Part shown: positions 12,052-24,517 of the stretch, piece by piece
How the letters are laid out: each line of letters starts with the position of its first letter
Position numbering within the stretch: the stretch's first letter is position 1
DNA from: Vitrella brassicaformis
Lineage: Eukaryota; Sar; Vitrellaceae
Assembly: GCA_001179505.1 (NCBI GenBank)
Contig: CDMY01000345.1
Location: forward strand, 20,953 to 84,952
Length of the DNA stretch: 64,000 nucleotides
Direction of reading: 5' to 3'
Notes under the pieces: generated by a model
The model's database searches: none
What the model saw: the letters and a program-made list of their open reading frames with translations, nothing else
Told to the model about the DNA's origin: nothing
Translations under genes and position numbers: made by a program

Positions 12052-14430
12052 TCAGCAACACCAAATTGGCTTGAGGTCCGTTGTCTGGCTCTCAGCGCCC
12101 CCGTAGTCGATGACCGCCAGCCATCTGGCCGTGCCGCTTGCTATGGTGACGCCAAACAGGGGGAACCAACACGACGATATGATAGACCTGACGACACACA
12201 CAAAAAGCAAATTGCTCTGTGACATTTGCCCGTGGGCCAGCCGTCAGTGCTCTCACTCACAGTATGGGCATTGCGGGAAGGGCCATGTAGAGGTTCGTCC
12301 AGAGAGCCAGTGCCGCCACGCTGCCCGCCAGCACACACGTGGCCCTCACGACCTGCGGCCCATCCGTCTTAGCACCACTGCTTGCCAAAGACACCAGCAC
12401 CACCGTCAGCCAGCCGCTGCGCACATCGCATCCATCAGAGACAACAGACAACACAACGGAGTGAGTCATGAGCGACCCATGTGGCCGTCTGTATGGTTCG
12501 GCGTACCTAATGAGAGTGGCCGTCTGTGTGATTGCAGCATCGCCACACGTCATGAAGGTGGCCACGATGATGGTCATGATGAGGCCCCCGAGCGGCACAG
12601 CCGACAGGAGCGGCCGTGAGGTGGGCGGCAGGGCAAGCGTAAACACCACCAACAGCAATGCCTGAGGGAACCAAGCAGCAAACACACACGCTGTCCATCC
12701 GGCTAGGCTGTCGGCCCATGTGTTTGTGCATGCCGTGTTCACCCACCTGTATGGGCTGCCAGATGCCGCTCAACAGGAGCACATACGCCGCCAGATAGGC
12801 GGCCTCAAACAAACAGGCCGAAGCCGCACTGCAGCCCTCACTAACCCCCCCATCTGCACACTTGCCCTCCTGATCGGTGACGGCCTCCTCACTCACGCCA
12901 CCCTCCAGCTCGCTCTCACTGATGCTGTCGACCGTATTGGCGTCGCACCATACACCGCCCCCTCCGCCGCCCATAGGTGTCACCGAGCCAGCCGTGTCCA
13001 CCTCCCTAGGGGTCTTGTGGTCATGCTCCCGCTTCTCCTGGGCCACCATACCCAATGCCACCAAGCCGACCGACTCGGCAGGCAGCGTGAGCGTGCTGTC
13101 GATGCACCCAGTTTGGCGCAGGATTGTGTGCCACATCGATCTTATGCTGCGCCTGGGGCGGGCGGATGGTGCGGTGGGTGGCGTGACGATGGCCGACAGA
13201 AGATGGGCGTCATGATAAATGTGGGTGTGCAGTGGGGAGGGGAAAATGGCGGCCATGTCGATGGCAGTCAGCGGCAGCAGACCCACCAGCAGGCACCTGT
13301 GGTCCTCCTGAGATACGAAGGAAGATAAAGACACACATACAAACATCACTCATAGAAGAGGATATTTATGTGACCGGTGCTGACCTCCTGGATCGCTTGT
13401 GCCATCTCCTTGATAACCTCTCTCTCGCAGTCCCGGACTTTCCGCTCCCACTCGACAAAGACGCCCAGCCGAGAAGCGCGGCTGCATGACACACACACCA
13501 CACCACACCACACCACAACACACCACACCACACACAATGGACGAATGAAATCGGCACCATCCATCCATCCACCCACTGTCTTGGCCTACTTACCCGACGT
13601 GGCCCACACCATTGATGAGCCTCTCCGGGGTGCCGATGACAATGCCGCAGTGGGTGGCCTCTCTCTTGCCCCCACCCATCCCCCGCTGCATGCTCATGCC
13701 ACCGAAGCTGCCTTTAGTGAGCAGAGGATACACCGAAACCCCCCAGCCACGCGCCTCATCGAATGGTAGGGCGAGCAGGCACTGGTCGGCCTGGACTGTG
13801 TGGGCGAGGATCGGCGATTCCTCGACGAACCGCATCAGTGAGGGGCAGATGTCGATGGGGCCGCACTGCAACGCTCCCAGCAGCGTGTGCAGTGCCTGCC
13901 CCATGATGCAACTGGCGGCGATCTGCGTGTCCGCGTAATTAATGCTGGTGTGGTGATCCTGATTGTCAGTGATGAGGTAGACGCCATCTTGCATGGGCGT
14001 GAAGCCGATGGGCACCACGTCCCGCGCCTTGCTGGTGCAGCAGAAAGGCGCCTGTCGGGCCGACTGATCGTTTGGCGGCCTCAGCAACGGGAAAAGAACG
14101 TTGGTAGAGAGCGATGCCTCCTGAAGGCAAACACGCAAGGACAGCAAGAGAGACGACAGACAGGAAAGGCCATTCATCCACTTGGTTGCTCGCCACATGC
14201 ACCCAGTCGCTCACCCGCGCTCCGTCTTGTTGCTCGTTTGTTGCCTTGGTGATGCTCGCCGCTGCAGCAGGAGTGCTGGCGGGGCTGTCTGCCTTTGCGA
14301 GTGTCGTTGTGGATGGCTGTTGCTGCTGGCCAGGGATGGGCGTGAGGCGAGTGGCGATGCGGCACAGCACATCCACCAAACAGAGGAGCTGTATCAGCCC
14401 CGTCAGCATGACCTGCGGGGGTTTCACACA

Positions 14431-14479
<49 letters not shown>

Positions 14480-15251
14480 GTTCATTGATGTACTGAATGA
14501 ATGAGGCGTTGGGAAGGTGCATACCGATGCAGTCGATTTGTCCCGCAGATGCTCATTCGCCAACAGCAGAGCCATCCTCACGACCTGCACGAATGAGTCA
14601 CATCACATACACAGGTACATACAAGAGATGCAAGCACAGAGGATTTCGTTCACAGCGCACCTGCCAGCCTCGTCCGTGCAGCCCGACATGCGCCATGCCC
14701 AGTGCGGTCGTAGCAACCAGTAGCTGCCACTCCTGCCGGGCGACACACACGGACGCGAGGACGGCGACAGCACAGAGGGCCAGGCCGCGGCGCCAGACTG
14801 CAGGGCTGGTCATGCTGAGGAAGAGGCCCGCTGCACAAAGCAGCTGCAGCAAGTTGCTGAGCAGCCCCTGCAACCATGTCACACAGACGTCGCACGCGCG
14901 ATATCGCCCCTCTCGTGTCCCTTTGCAGAGGTACCGAAGCAGTCGACTTGTCCGTCAGCATATCTTTGGCCACCAGCAGCGCCACTCTGACCACCTGAAC
15001 GAACAGCACGAGAAATACAAGACACATGCATTCCCGCAGATGTGCACTGATTTCCTTGGAAGGACCTGCCAGCCAAGCCCTTTGAGGCGCAGATGCATCA
15101 TGACTGAAGCCGCTCCCACGCACACACATGGGCCTATTATCGCTCGTTTGGCGTGCGTCATGAACCAATAAAGGGCGACAGCGCAGCCGATGACTGGCAG
15201 CAACATTCGCCGCACCGAGGCGGATGATACTGTGGGCCTCGCGGCAGCCAT
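12052..15251 (-). CDS. Multi-pass membrane protein with duplicated exons, unknown function
   Basis: Eleven exons (15251-15066, 14994-14935, 14867-14661, 14584-14525, 14412-14215, 14120-13594, 13481-13385, 13307-12747, 12661-12507, 12416-12261, 12187-12052) join in phase to 780 aa. Many hydrophobic segments are visible: MLLPVIGCAVALYWF, GLALCAVAVLASVCV, AAYLAAYVLLLSGIW, ALLLVVFTLALP, LIMTIIVATFM, and WLTVVLVSLAS. Between them lies a soluble central region (~240-440) with a Cys-containing stretch and a basic helix VFVEWERKVRDCERE. Exons 1-2 and 3-4 are clear duplicates. Each pair ends with a 20-codon exon: VVRVALLVAKDMLTDKSTAS and VVRMALLLANEHLRDKSTAS. I do not recognise the family. Transport or scaffold roles cannot be told apart. 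Confidence 0.75.
14525..15066 (-). repeat. Internal exon duplication in the membrane-protein gene
   Basis: Exon 2 (14994-14935) and exon 4 (14584-14525) are both 60 nt, phase 0, and encode near-identical 20-mers ending DKSTAS. The exon before each ends in GLGWQ or GRGWQ. A third unit begins with VMLTGLIQLLCLVDVL, similar to GLLSNLLQLLCAAGLF. This indicates tandem duplication of an intron-bounded module. Confidence 0.8.
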
Positions 15252-15359
15252 TGGATGGCTGCGCAGCGGCTGAGCAGCTATGCGCAGGTTGTTAAGCCTT
15301 TAAGGCACTCGGGACTTGTCAAGGTCTGAACGGAATGCCTCCAGTAACTTGTTTTTTCA

Positions 15360-15912
15360 CTTGCGAGCTTGAGCAGGGATCGCTCCGCCTTTCGGAAGGG
15401 AGGCGAAGGGAAGGCGCATTTGCAGTTGCATTGGCTCCAGCAGGTGACCTTGGTGTGAGATCTATCGACTTGGAGGAACCCTATTCATCCTCTCATCCAG
15501 GCGTCTCACGTCATGGACCACGTTGCCTGCCGATTTTCGCGTGGACGTCGTGTGCCAATTGTTGTGAGAGAGGTGAGCCTCAGCACGTCATGAACGGAAC
15601 ACCCACTCGCACGGCAAGCCACGACAACTGTATATAGGGACATGTTCTTGCTCAGTGTCACCTCTTGCTGTGTGTGCATGTTTACGTGGCTATGCGTTGG
15701 CCATAAGGGCCTCTGGTGGAAAAGGGCCGCAAAAATCACCCACACCCACCCACATGTCCACACAAATCATTTCACACGGCATAGGGCTTGACCGACAGTG
15801 TGATAGCGCATCATGAGCAAACACTGAAAAGTCTCCGTCTTGACTACAAATGACAACACAACCGGTCTACACCCACATGTCCATCTACATCCCCTTACAC
15901 AACACACATGCC
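15360..15912 (-). repeat. 3' flank of NTPase copy 2
   Basis: Non-coding on the evidence available. Parts match the 3' flank of copy 1 (inverted). The stretch around 15700-15830 resembles the 3' fl ank of copy 4 at 27.25-27.40 kb, including a shared block reading roughly GTCGGTCAAGCC on the minus strand. The repeat unit therefore extends about 0.2-0.5 kb beyond the stop codon. Confidence 0.65.
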
Positions 15913-18456
15913 TCAAGCACTCGAACGTACAAAGGAACAGGTTCTGTTCAGTGCCAGACCGAGTAGTGCATCAACATCGTCTCGAGATGGCACAATCCAC
16001 GCATGGCCGTCCTCCTGCCTCCTCACAAATGCCTTCTCTCCCCGCCCCCCACCCCCTCGCAGCCACACTGACTTGATCTCCATCGACCGCATATCGGGAT
16101 CACTGAAGAGATCGGCCGCGCCCGGCAGCGGATTGCCCGGCAGAGGCGGCCACACATTGGTTTCCATCCACTGCTGCCGGCGATCTTTATAGTCGATAAA
16201 AGGCTCGTCCTCTCCTGGCGGTAAGGCGTCGCCGCGGACACACTTGTAGCCCCACACATCGCTCAGCTTGCCATCCTTGCCCACCACGAACAGAAAAAAG
16301 TCATACTCATCGTTGAAGGCATCAGGCTCAGGCTGATAGAAGAAGACAGTTCGAGGATCCCATGTAGATCTTTCAGAGGGAGGTCCGCTCCTTTCGACAA
16401 ACGCCTTGACGACATCCTCAGTGTTTCTCCACTCCGAGCCGAAGTACCCGCCAAATTTGCAGCCCGTCGACTGTGTGTCCCCGCTCAACGGTATCACGAG
16501 AGAGCCGGGAAGCACATTGCCGACCTGCGGTGGGACCTCGTTAGCTTCGCGGGGGCGGAGGCTCCATCGGGTCAGCCTCTCTATTTCGCCTTGCAGCAAT
16601 CGTATGAGCATCGCCGCTGTACACGGCCCGACCCACTGGCGTCCCTCCTNNNNNNNNNNNNNNNNNNNNNNNNNNNNNNNNNNNNNNNNNNNNNNNNNNN
16701 NNNNNNNNNNNNNNNNNNNNNNNNNNNNNNNNNNNNNNNNNNNNNNNNNNNNNNNNNNNNNNNNNNNNNNNNNNNNNNNNNNNNNNNNNNNNNNNNNNNN
16801 NNNNNNNNNNNNNNNNNNNNNNNNNNNNNNNNNNNNNNNNNNNNNNNNNNNNNNNNNNNNNNNNNNNNNNNNNNNNNNNNNNNNNNNNNNNNNNNNNNNN
16901 NNNNNNNNNNNNNNNNNNNNNNNNNNNNNNNNNNNNNNNNNNNNNNNNNCCAGGAGATCGCCCGGCCCAGCAAATCGTCCCACGAGTCACATTGCTGTCC
17001 AGAAGGTGCTCCAGATCCTTTTCCTCGATCAAAGGCAGCTCTGGCCGGAGCAGGTCACGCCACTTCCGGAACATTGGATCGAGGAAGGAGAGAAAATCGC
17101 CGCTGACAGTGGTCGCATTGTTGGGCTCAGTGAAGACGAAATGCCGGTCACAACGATGAAGGAAATCGTACTTGAGGTATCCACCCACTTTGGCATCCGC
17201 TTTAGAGCGTTCGTCGCCCTGCAGAGTTGCAAAGCGGTGAAGATCGTCGATGAGCAGCACACATGGCTGACGGTCCAGCCACTCACGCGCAGTGCGCTCG
17301 CTAATGGATGCGTGCCTGAGCCACATCGTAAAGTTCAGCTTGTCCACGTCCACATTGGCTGCCCGTGCGACCCTTGCTTGCGCCTCGTCGGTCGCCGCCG
17401 CCCACGCCAGCCGCAGATTGAGTGAGTCGAACAACGGCGTAGAGGCGCCTTCGGTGTCTATGTTGTACTCGGTCTCGTCACCAAAAGAGATAAAGACAGC
17501 GGGGATGCCTTCCTGTCGCAGCTTTTTAGACAGCTCTTTCAGCATCAGGGTCTTGCCAGCGCCTTGGAAGCCGACGAGTGACATTGGCATCACTCGCGCG
17601 CTCGAATCGTCATACCTCCCGTACTCGCGCAGCAGCAGCGAATAGGCCTTGTCCATATAATCGCTCCCAATGAACACCTCAGGCTCTGTCGTCAAGTCCA
17701 CTCGAGGGAGTGGCACCTCAGCCGTGGGCAACAGATCATCCACTGTCAGCTCCACACGACCTGCAGACGAAAGTGACACACCAGACAAGATGAGTCTTCC
17801 TGCCTGGTCGTCAATGGGGAGATGAACGTGTGCCCACCTTCCAGCGATGGCTTGCCGGCTGCCTCCGGTGAATCGCCGGCCGTTTCCGCCTGTGTGGCGA
17901 CGGCAGAGAGCAGCGCTGTGCGACGTCGCATGGACGGCCATCTGAAAGCCACACACATATGGACGGCATCCCATCTGCCTGTCCGTCTGTGTGCATTCAT
18001 CTACCTGGCTGTTGCAGCTGAAGGCCGCATTCTGTTGATTGGGCCCAGAGATGCAGAATGAGTGGATGGATGACGCAGCTGAACGAAACACACACACACA
18101 GGCAGAAGCACAGAGAAGGAATCGTTCATGCGAATGGCGTGGATGCCCGTCGATCTGTCCAGTCAGCTCACCTCTCGGCAAGTGCCGGCATGGATGGCCC
18201 TCACAGACTCATCTCGACGCATCCCAAAGCCCCTCAGGGGCATCTCCTTCGGCACACTTGGCAGGAAGGCTTCTAGAGGGCCTCCCCTCCCTCTGTGCGG
18301 ACGCATGCGCATCAGCTGGAGCCCACTCGCCGCTCTGTCGCTGCCGATGGCAGCGGCAGTCTGCGTCGTGTTCAGCGGCAGAAGCAGCAACGCCATAGAG
18401 ATGAGGCGAGAGAAGGCGACAAGATGGACTCGGGGAGGCATGCAGCGGACCGTCAT
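15913..18456 (-). CDS. CRN/RHS-like P-loop NTPase, copy 2 (signal-peptide form, interrupted by an assembly gap)
   Basis: Minus-strand exons 18456-18172, 18078-18005 and 17941-17838 have the same lengths (285, 74, 104 nt) as copies 1 and 3. The main exon runs from 17760 to the stop at 15913. The signal peptide is nearly identical to copy 1. Walker A is GFQGAGKT and Walker B is VLLIDDLHRF. The C-terminal domain is complete, with YDFFLFVV and WGYKC. The main exon is interrupted by 300 Ns at 16650-16949, which hide the middle of the protein. No lesion is visible on either side of the gap, so this copy could be functional. It is the inverted partner of copy 1, with shared flanks. Confidence 0.75.
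16650..16949. other. Assembly gap (300 N)
   Basis: Exactly 300 N characters inside NTPase copy 2, a typical scaffold placeholder. The true length is unknown. Aligned to the other copies, the hidden part covers the region between the GTICWAGRSPG and EGRQWVGPC motifs, where copy 4 has about 0.4 kb. Confidence 0.99.
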
Positions 18457-19183
18457 TCTGTCAGGGATGGGACGAAACAGCCTGTTTGAAGCAACGTGCA
18501 CACACAGCGGGGAGAGAGCGACGAGATGAACTGTCAGTTAACTGTGTGATTCTGTGCTTGTTGATCCGTCCTTGCGAACCTGCGTGAGCGAAGCCGTGCT
18601 TGTAGAGGCACGGTTTGCGCACCGTGCTCGTGCAAGCTCAGCTGCGATCCCTGCTTGAAAAGGGTGTGAAAACGGTGCAATTAGTTGAAGTAGGTCGTAT
18701 GGTCAACTGATGTGAAATACATCGACTTGGAGCGGCAGCATTCATCACTTCCCTCAGCACAGCGGCCACACATCTGACGCATCTGCCTGTACATGTCGCA
18801 CTGAGGCAGGCAGGCAGGCAGGCAGGGAGAAAAGAGCTTGATCATTGAAGTTGGATGCAACCATCGGCCATTCACATTCACACAGCTCATTCCAAACACA
18901 GACAGCTGGAGCCGATCACAGTGGCCCCGCCGGTTTAATTTCTACCGACTCACAGACAACACGCACGACCACATCCTTATAGTTTGTCCATCTACTAATT
19001 CCTTCATTTGGCTACACAGAGACTTGAAAAACAACACAGACACCCGAAAAAAGCCACTAATGAATGGTCTGTCTGTTTGTCTGTTTGTCTGTCTGTCTGT
19101 CTAGCCGCATGCATGAACGTCAGGCAGCCATCCATCCATCCATCCATCCATCCACGCAGCTATGGAGATGTCTACACACATAT
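18457..19183. other. Intergenic: 5' flank of copy 2 plus 3' region of the dioxygenase gene
   Basis: About 18540-18640 resembles, inverted, the 5' flank of copy 3 near 20.98-21.08 kb (shared elements around GCGTGAGCGAAGC and TGTAGAGGCAC). The rest is CA- and GTCT-rich with a (CATC)n run at about 19129-19155. No gene is supported. Confidence 0.55.
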
Positions 19184-20804
19184 CTACAGCTCATCTTTGC
19201 TTCCTTTCTGTCCTCCATCGCCCTCCCCCGGCCGCATCCCCTCGTCAAGCGCACCGAAGCCGTCATGGTCACTGTGCCCGTTGTGCGCATCTCTGAAGGC
19301 AACGAGGAACGTCTCAGCGGGGCTTGATCGGAACTTGCTCGACCTGGCCCAGAAGACCAGATTCTGTCTGCGGCCGCTCTCCAAGGGGTGTGCGCCGTGC
19401 CAGTGCTGCCCCACGTGCAGCAGCGCTCCTCCAGGCAGGTGAGCCACCGACGGCTGGCGGGCCTTCTCGTCCTTCTCGTGTGGGTGGTCTCTCTGGCCTT
19501 TGAAGTAGACCTTGCCGCCGGTGAAGGTCTCGTCGCCCAGACAGATATTGAGTGTAACCTCGGACAGATCCATGTGTTTGTCGAGGTGGATGTCCTCCTT
19601 GGCCGAGTAGGCTATGGTGAAGGCGTGATGGCTGTCGAGCGAAGAGCCGCCCCAGTCGGGAAACGCCGCACTGGCCAGTGGGCGGACGACGGAGGTCATC
19701 AGGCCGTCGAGCCACTCCCGCATCCCGAGCTCCTCGAGCACAAAGCCGTAGTTGTTCATCGTGTTGGGCCGCGTGAAGTTGAGCTGCCCGCTCTGCTGCT
19801 GGTACGCGTGGGAGAGTTCCTCGGTGATCAGTCGCCTGAACGTCGGCGTCAAGACCTCTGGGATGTAGTAGACATCACTGGCGCCCTCCACCGGCTGAAG
19901 CGCCGCCATGACGGCCTCGTTGCTGCCACTGCTGAGCGCGCCTCTCAGGTCAGCCGATATGTCCCGCTCGTAGTCGAAGTGGCGCAGCTGCTCGTGCAGG
20001 GGCTGGTACTGGGCGGCGATGAGGGCCTTCTTGTCTTCAAGAGCGGCCTCTTCCTCTGACCTGTGGTGGGCCTCCTTCCACTGTCTGTGCTTGGCCAGGC
20101 TGCGCAGGTGGGATGACGGGAGGGGCGGGGAGCCGCCTTGTTCATCGTCGGTGTGTCTGGGGGTCAGCAAGATGTGGGTCTGCCGCTCCGTGAGCGGCAC
20201 GCCAGCAGGGGTGACGAGCCGGAAGGTCAGCTCGTGGAAGCCCTGCTTCAGAATGATGCTGTCATCGATCACCACCTGCACGCATCCACCCATCCATCCA
20301 TCCATCCGTCAGGCATGAGAGCATACAGGCTGTGGTCGGCCGACCTGCTGTGTTGGGTGTCTGTCGGCTGCTGGTCGTTGTGCCTTTGCCCGGCATTCAC
20401 TCGCGTCGCTCCTGGTGGGGCAGAAGGCGTGCTTGTGGACTGACTTGTGGGGCGTGGGCGGCACATCGTACAGCCAGATGTCCGAATAACCACCTGAGTG
20501 ACAAGAGAAAGACAGACAGGGAAGAAGACGCGAATCAATCACACGCACACTATGGTGCATCCAATGGCCATTTTCCCGTCCACGGCTATTCACCTGATCT
20601 GACGGCGACCTCCAGATGTGCGCCATGCGGCACACTGAGCCCTCTCTCCAGCCGCACTACAATCGGAACGTGTCGGCCCAGCCCAGGAACATCTCGGATG
20701 ACCTCGAACGGTCGCGGATGAATGATCTCCATGTTGGCGCCAGCGGACGAGGCAAGGTGGACGAGAACCCACAGGATAAGCACCATACAGCAGGAAAGGC
20801 CCAT
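19184..20804 (-). CDS. ER-luminal 2-oxoglutarate/Fe(II) dioxygenase, OGFOD2-like, with KDEL
   Basis: Three exons (20804-20594, 20493-20345, 20275-19184) join to 483 aa. A signal peptide (CCMVLILWVLVHLASSAGA) opens the protein. An Ig-like region with paired strands follows (residues ~25-160, for example GFHELTFRLVTPAG). The C-terminal double-stranded beta-helix matches OGFOD2-type proteins: FPDWGGSSLDSHHAF, HMD as the HxD iron ligands, EVTLNICLGDETFTGGKVYF, and the distal His in HWHGAHPL followed by the oxoglutarate-binding Arg region GRRQNLVFW. The protein ends in KDEL, the ER-retrieval signal. Predicted role: hydroxylation of a client in the secretory pathway. The client is unknown. Confidence 0.88.
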
Positions 20805-21159
20805 GGAATTGTCGTCTTTGCTGCAATCTTCACTGGCGTGCCAGCGTGGATGCTGCACAGATCCACGTAAGTCTACTCTTGCGTGCGCACCGGATGACGT
20901 GGGAATGATTGGGATTTGTGACGTCATCGCGATCCACTCAGCAGCTCGCAGTGAAATCTCCTCCGAGTCTGAAACCGCTCTCTGTCGCCAGACGGCGCAT
21001 ACACGTGCCTCTACAAGCACAGCTTCGCTCACGCAGGTTCGCAGGCATGGATCAACAAGCACAGAATCACACAGTTCAGTTCATCTCGTCGCTCTCTCCC
21101 CGCTGTGTGTGCACGTTGCTTCAAATAGGCTGTTTCGTCGGACTCCCATCCCTGACAGA

Positions 21160-23769
21160 ATGATGGTCCGCTGCATGCCTCCCCGAGTCCATCTTGTCGC
21201 CTTCTCTCGCCTCATCTGTATGGCGTTGCTGCTTCTGCCGCTGAACACAACGCAGGCGGCCACTGCCATCGGCAGCAACAGAGCGGCGAGTGGGCTCCAG
21301 CTGATGCGCATGCGTCCGCACAGAGGGAGGGGAGGCCCTCTAGAAGCCTTCCTGCCAAGTGTGCCGAAGGAGATGCCCCTGAGGGGCTTTGGGATGCGTC
21401 GAGATGAGTCTGTGAGGGCCATCCATGCCGGCAAGAGCCGAGAGGTGAGCTGACTGGACAGATCGACGGGGATCCACGCCATTCGAATGGTTCCTTCTCA
21501 TTCAGCTGCGCCATCCATCCACTGCTTCTCCATCCCTGGGCCCAATCAACAGAATGCGGCCTTCAGCTGCAACAGCCAGGTAGATGAATGCACACAGACG
21601 GACAGGCAGATGGGATGCCGTCCATGTGTGTGTGGCTTTCAGATGGCCGCCCATGCGGCGTCACACAGCGCTGCTCTCTGCCGTCGCCACACAGGCGGAA
21701 ACGGCCGGCGATTCATCGGAGGCAGCCGGCAAGCTATCGCTGGAAGGTGGGCGAACATTCACTCACGCAAAGTTGACATAGGCAGAGACAGTCATCTTGT
21801 CTGTGTTATCACTTTTCGTCTGCAGGTCGCTTGAAGCTGACAGAGGATGATCTGTTGCCCACGGCTGACGTGCCGCTGCCTCGAGTGGACTTGACGACAG
21901 AGCCTGAGGTGTTCATTGGGAGCGATTATGTGGACAAGGCTTATTCGCTGCTGCTGCCCGAGTACGGGAGGATGGACTCGTCGAGCGAGCGAGTGATGCC
22001 AATGTCATTCGTCGGCTTCCAAGGGGGTGGCAAGACCAGGATGCTGAAAGAGCTGTCTAAGAAGCTGCGACAGGAGAGCATCCCCGCTATCTTTATCCCT
22101 TTTGGTGACGAGACCGAGTACAACATAGACACCGAAGGCGCCTCTACGCCGTTGTTCGACTCACTCAATCTGCGGCTGGCGTGGGCGGCGGCGACCGACG
22201 AGGCGCGAGCACGGGTCGCACGGGCAGCCAATGTGGACGTGGACAAGCTGAACTTTACGATGTGGCTCAGGCACGCATCCATCAGCGAGCGCACCGCGCG
22301 TGAGTGGCTCGACCGTCAGCCATGTGTGCTGCTCATTGACGACCTGCACCGCTTTGCGACTCTGGAGGGCGGCGAACGCTCTGAAGCCGAGGGCGAAGTG
22401 GGTGAATACCTCAAGTACGATTTCCTCAATAATTCTGACCGGCACTTCGTCTTCACTGAGCCCAACAATGCGACCACTGTCAGCCGCAAGTTTCTTCGGT
22501 TCCTCGATCCAATGTTCCAAAAGTGGCGTCACCTGCTCCGGCCAGAGCTGCCTTTGATCGAGGAAAAGGACCTCAAACACTTTCTGAACAATAATGTGAC
22601 TCGTGGAACGATTTGCTGGGCCGGGCGATCTCCTGGACTAGTGTGGGAGATGCGTCAGCACGGTGGCTCTCTGGAGGCCAAAGTCGGTAACGTCTCTCGT
22701 GTCGATCGGAGAAGATTTGGAGCGATTGGGGTATTATGCGATTTTCTGGCTACGGCGATGGAAGGGACCAGCCGCTCTTCTGAGCCTAATATCGGCAACT
22801 GGACGGCATTGTTGAATGTGTTTGACGAAGTGAGGACTTCTCATATTGGGCATGGACGACTGGCGTGGCACAGAACATACTCACTGCCTCCTTGCTATCT
22901 GGCCGGTATGTGCGCTTCTCTGGCGCAATGGGACGCTTTGAAGGAGAAAGCTGGCGAGTCGTTTTGTGAAGGACTGAATGCTGTTGCCAGCAGCCTGCAC
23001 ATGCTCAATCATGCTGAGGAGGGACGCCAGTGGGTCGGGCCGTGTGCAACGGCGGTGCTCATACGATTGCTGCAAGGCGAAATAGCGAAGCTAACCCACT
23101 ATGGCCCCCGCGATGCTGACGAGGTCCCACCGCAGGTCGGCAACGTCCTTCTCGGTTCTCTCGTGATACCGTTGAATTACGACAAAGAGGCGATGGGCTG
23201 CAAATTATATATATATTCTTTTTGGCGGGTACTTCAGTAGCTCGGAGTGGAGAAACACTGAGGAAGTCATTAAGGCGTTTGTCGAGAGGAGCGCACCTCC
23301 ATGCTCTGCACGATTCGAATGGGATCCTGACACCGTCTTCTTCTATCAGCCTGAGCCCGATGCCTTCGAGGGTATCTATGACTTTTTTGTGTTCGTGGTG
23401 GACAACGATGGCAAGCTGACCGATGTGTGGGGCTACAAGTGTGTCCGCGAAGACGTCTTACCACCAGGAGAGGACGAGCCTTTTATCGACTATAAAGATC
23501 GCCGGCAGCAATGGATGGAAACCAATGTGTGGCCGCCTCTGGCCGGGGATCCGCTGCCGGGCGCGGCCGACCTCTTCAGTGATCCCGATATGCGGTCGAT
23601 AGAGATCAAGTCAGTGTGGCTGCCAGGGGGTGGGGGGCGGGGAGAGAAGGCATTTGTGAGGAGGCAGGAGGATGGCCATGCGTGAATTGTGCCATCTCGG
23701 GACGATGTTGATGCACTACTCGGTCTGGCACTGAACCGCACATGCTCCTCTGTGCGTTGCAGTGCTTGA
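21160..23769 (+). pseudogene. CRN/RHS-like P-loop NTPase, copy 3 (signal-peptide form, broken)
   Basis: Exons 21160-21444, 21506-21579, 21643-21746 and 21826 onward have the same sizes as copy 1. The signal peptide begins MMVRC. Walker A reads GFQGGGKT and Walker B VLLIDDLHRF. Two lesions are present. An AT-rich insertion of about 16 nt at ~23206-23222 (TATATATATATTCTT) shifts the frame. A TGG-to-TGA change creates a stop at 23683-23685, about 28 codons before the family stop at 23767-23769. The NTPase part (about 1.4 kb) is still open, so a truncated protein could be made. The copy is direct relative to copy 1 and inverted relative to copies 2, 4 and 5. Confidence 0.8.
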
Positions 23770-24120
23770 ATCTTTGTGGGTCAAGTTTTGCTGTGGTGTA
23801 AAAAACGGGTATGCTTATGTGGGTGGGTGAGGATGAGTTTTGCCGTCTTTTACCAGTGAGGATAGATAAGTAGCGCATGTCCTCACATTGATGACTTTTG
23901 TCTTCCCGTCACGTGACTTTTTCATACTGCTACAGTCTCGTGACAGTCCAGCAGATGACACTCGTATTCAGTCAATGCGTATATTGCGTTTATTGCGTGT
24001 TCCCCTACTCGGGCATCTGTCTGTGCTAGTTGACAACCCACTCGTGTGCTTCACCTATAAGATGGCTGGCTGGTGCAAATGGGCTGGCTCATGCGAACCA
24101 ACACGAAATGTCGGCAGCAC
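23770..24120. repeat. 3' flank of copy 3, repeated inverted at 61.26-61.55 kb
   Basis: The block from about 23780 to 24110 matches the reverse complement of about 61265-61560. Shared landmarks include CACGTGACTTTTTCATACTG and GTTGACAACCCACTCGTG (the latter inverted at the partner site). Copy 3 shares its 3' flank with copy 5, but its 5' exons with copies 1 and 2, so it looks mosaic. Confidence 0.8.
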
Positions 24121-24517
24121 AGAGTACAGACACCCATCCCCTCATTCAGGCATAGTTTCAGCTTCAGAAAATAACGAATTAATGTATGCAAAACATGCAG
24201 GCCGCCAGGCACACACACACACACACATAAACACATAAACACCCATTCGTTCATGCAGATGGGTGCTTAGCACCCCTCCCACCACAGCACAGCACAGCAC
24301 AGCACCAAAAAGACCCACAGCACAGCCCAGCCACACAAAGATATGTATGTGTATATGTGGACACACAACACGCACGAGTGACGTCCATCCAGTGACTGAC
24401 ACGTATGTCTGTACGTGTCTGTCCACACGGGTGGGTCAACCGACGCGATGTATCTGAGCACAGGTAGTTACTGACATCAACTTAACACACACAGCACGCA
24501 CACACAGATGGCCTCCC
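24121..24517. other. CA-rich intergenic sequence
   Basis: (CA)n and (CAGCA)n tracts lie between the copy 3 flank and the stop of the TLDc gene. I see no gene. It is probably the 3' region of the minus-strand TLDc transcript. Confidence 0.5.

Noticed and set aside
24205-24330. CRISPR-like appearance of evenly spaced CACA and CAGCA units
   Set aside because: These are simple microsatellites without unique spacers, in a spliceosomal eukaryotic genome.
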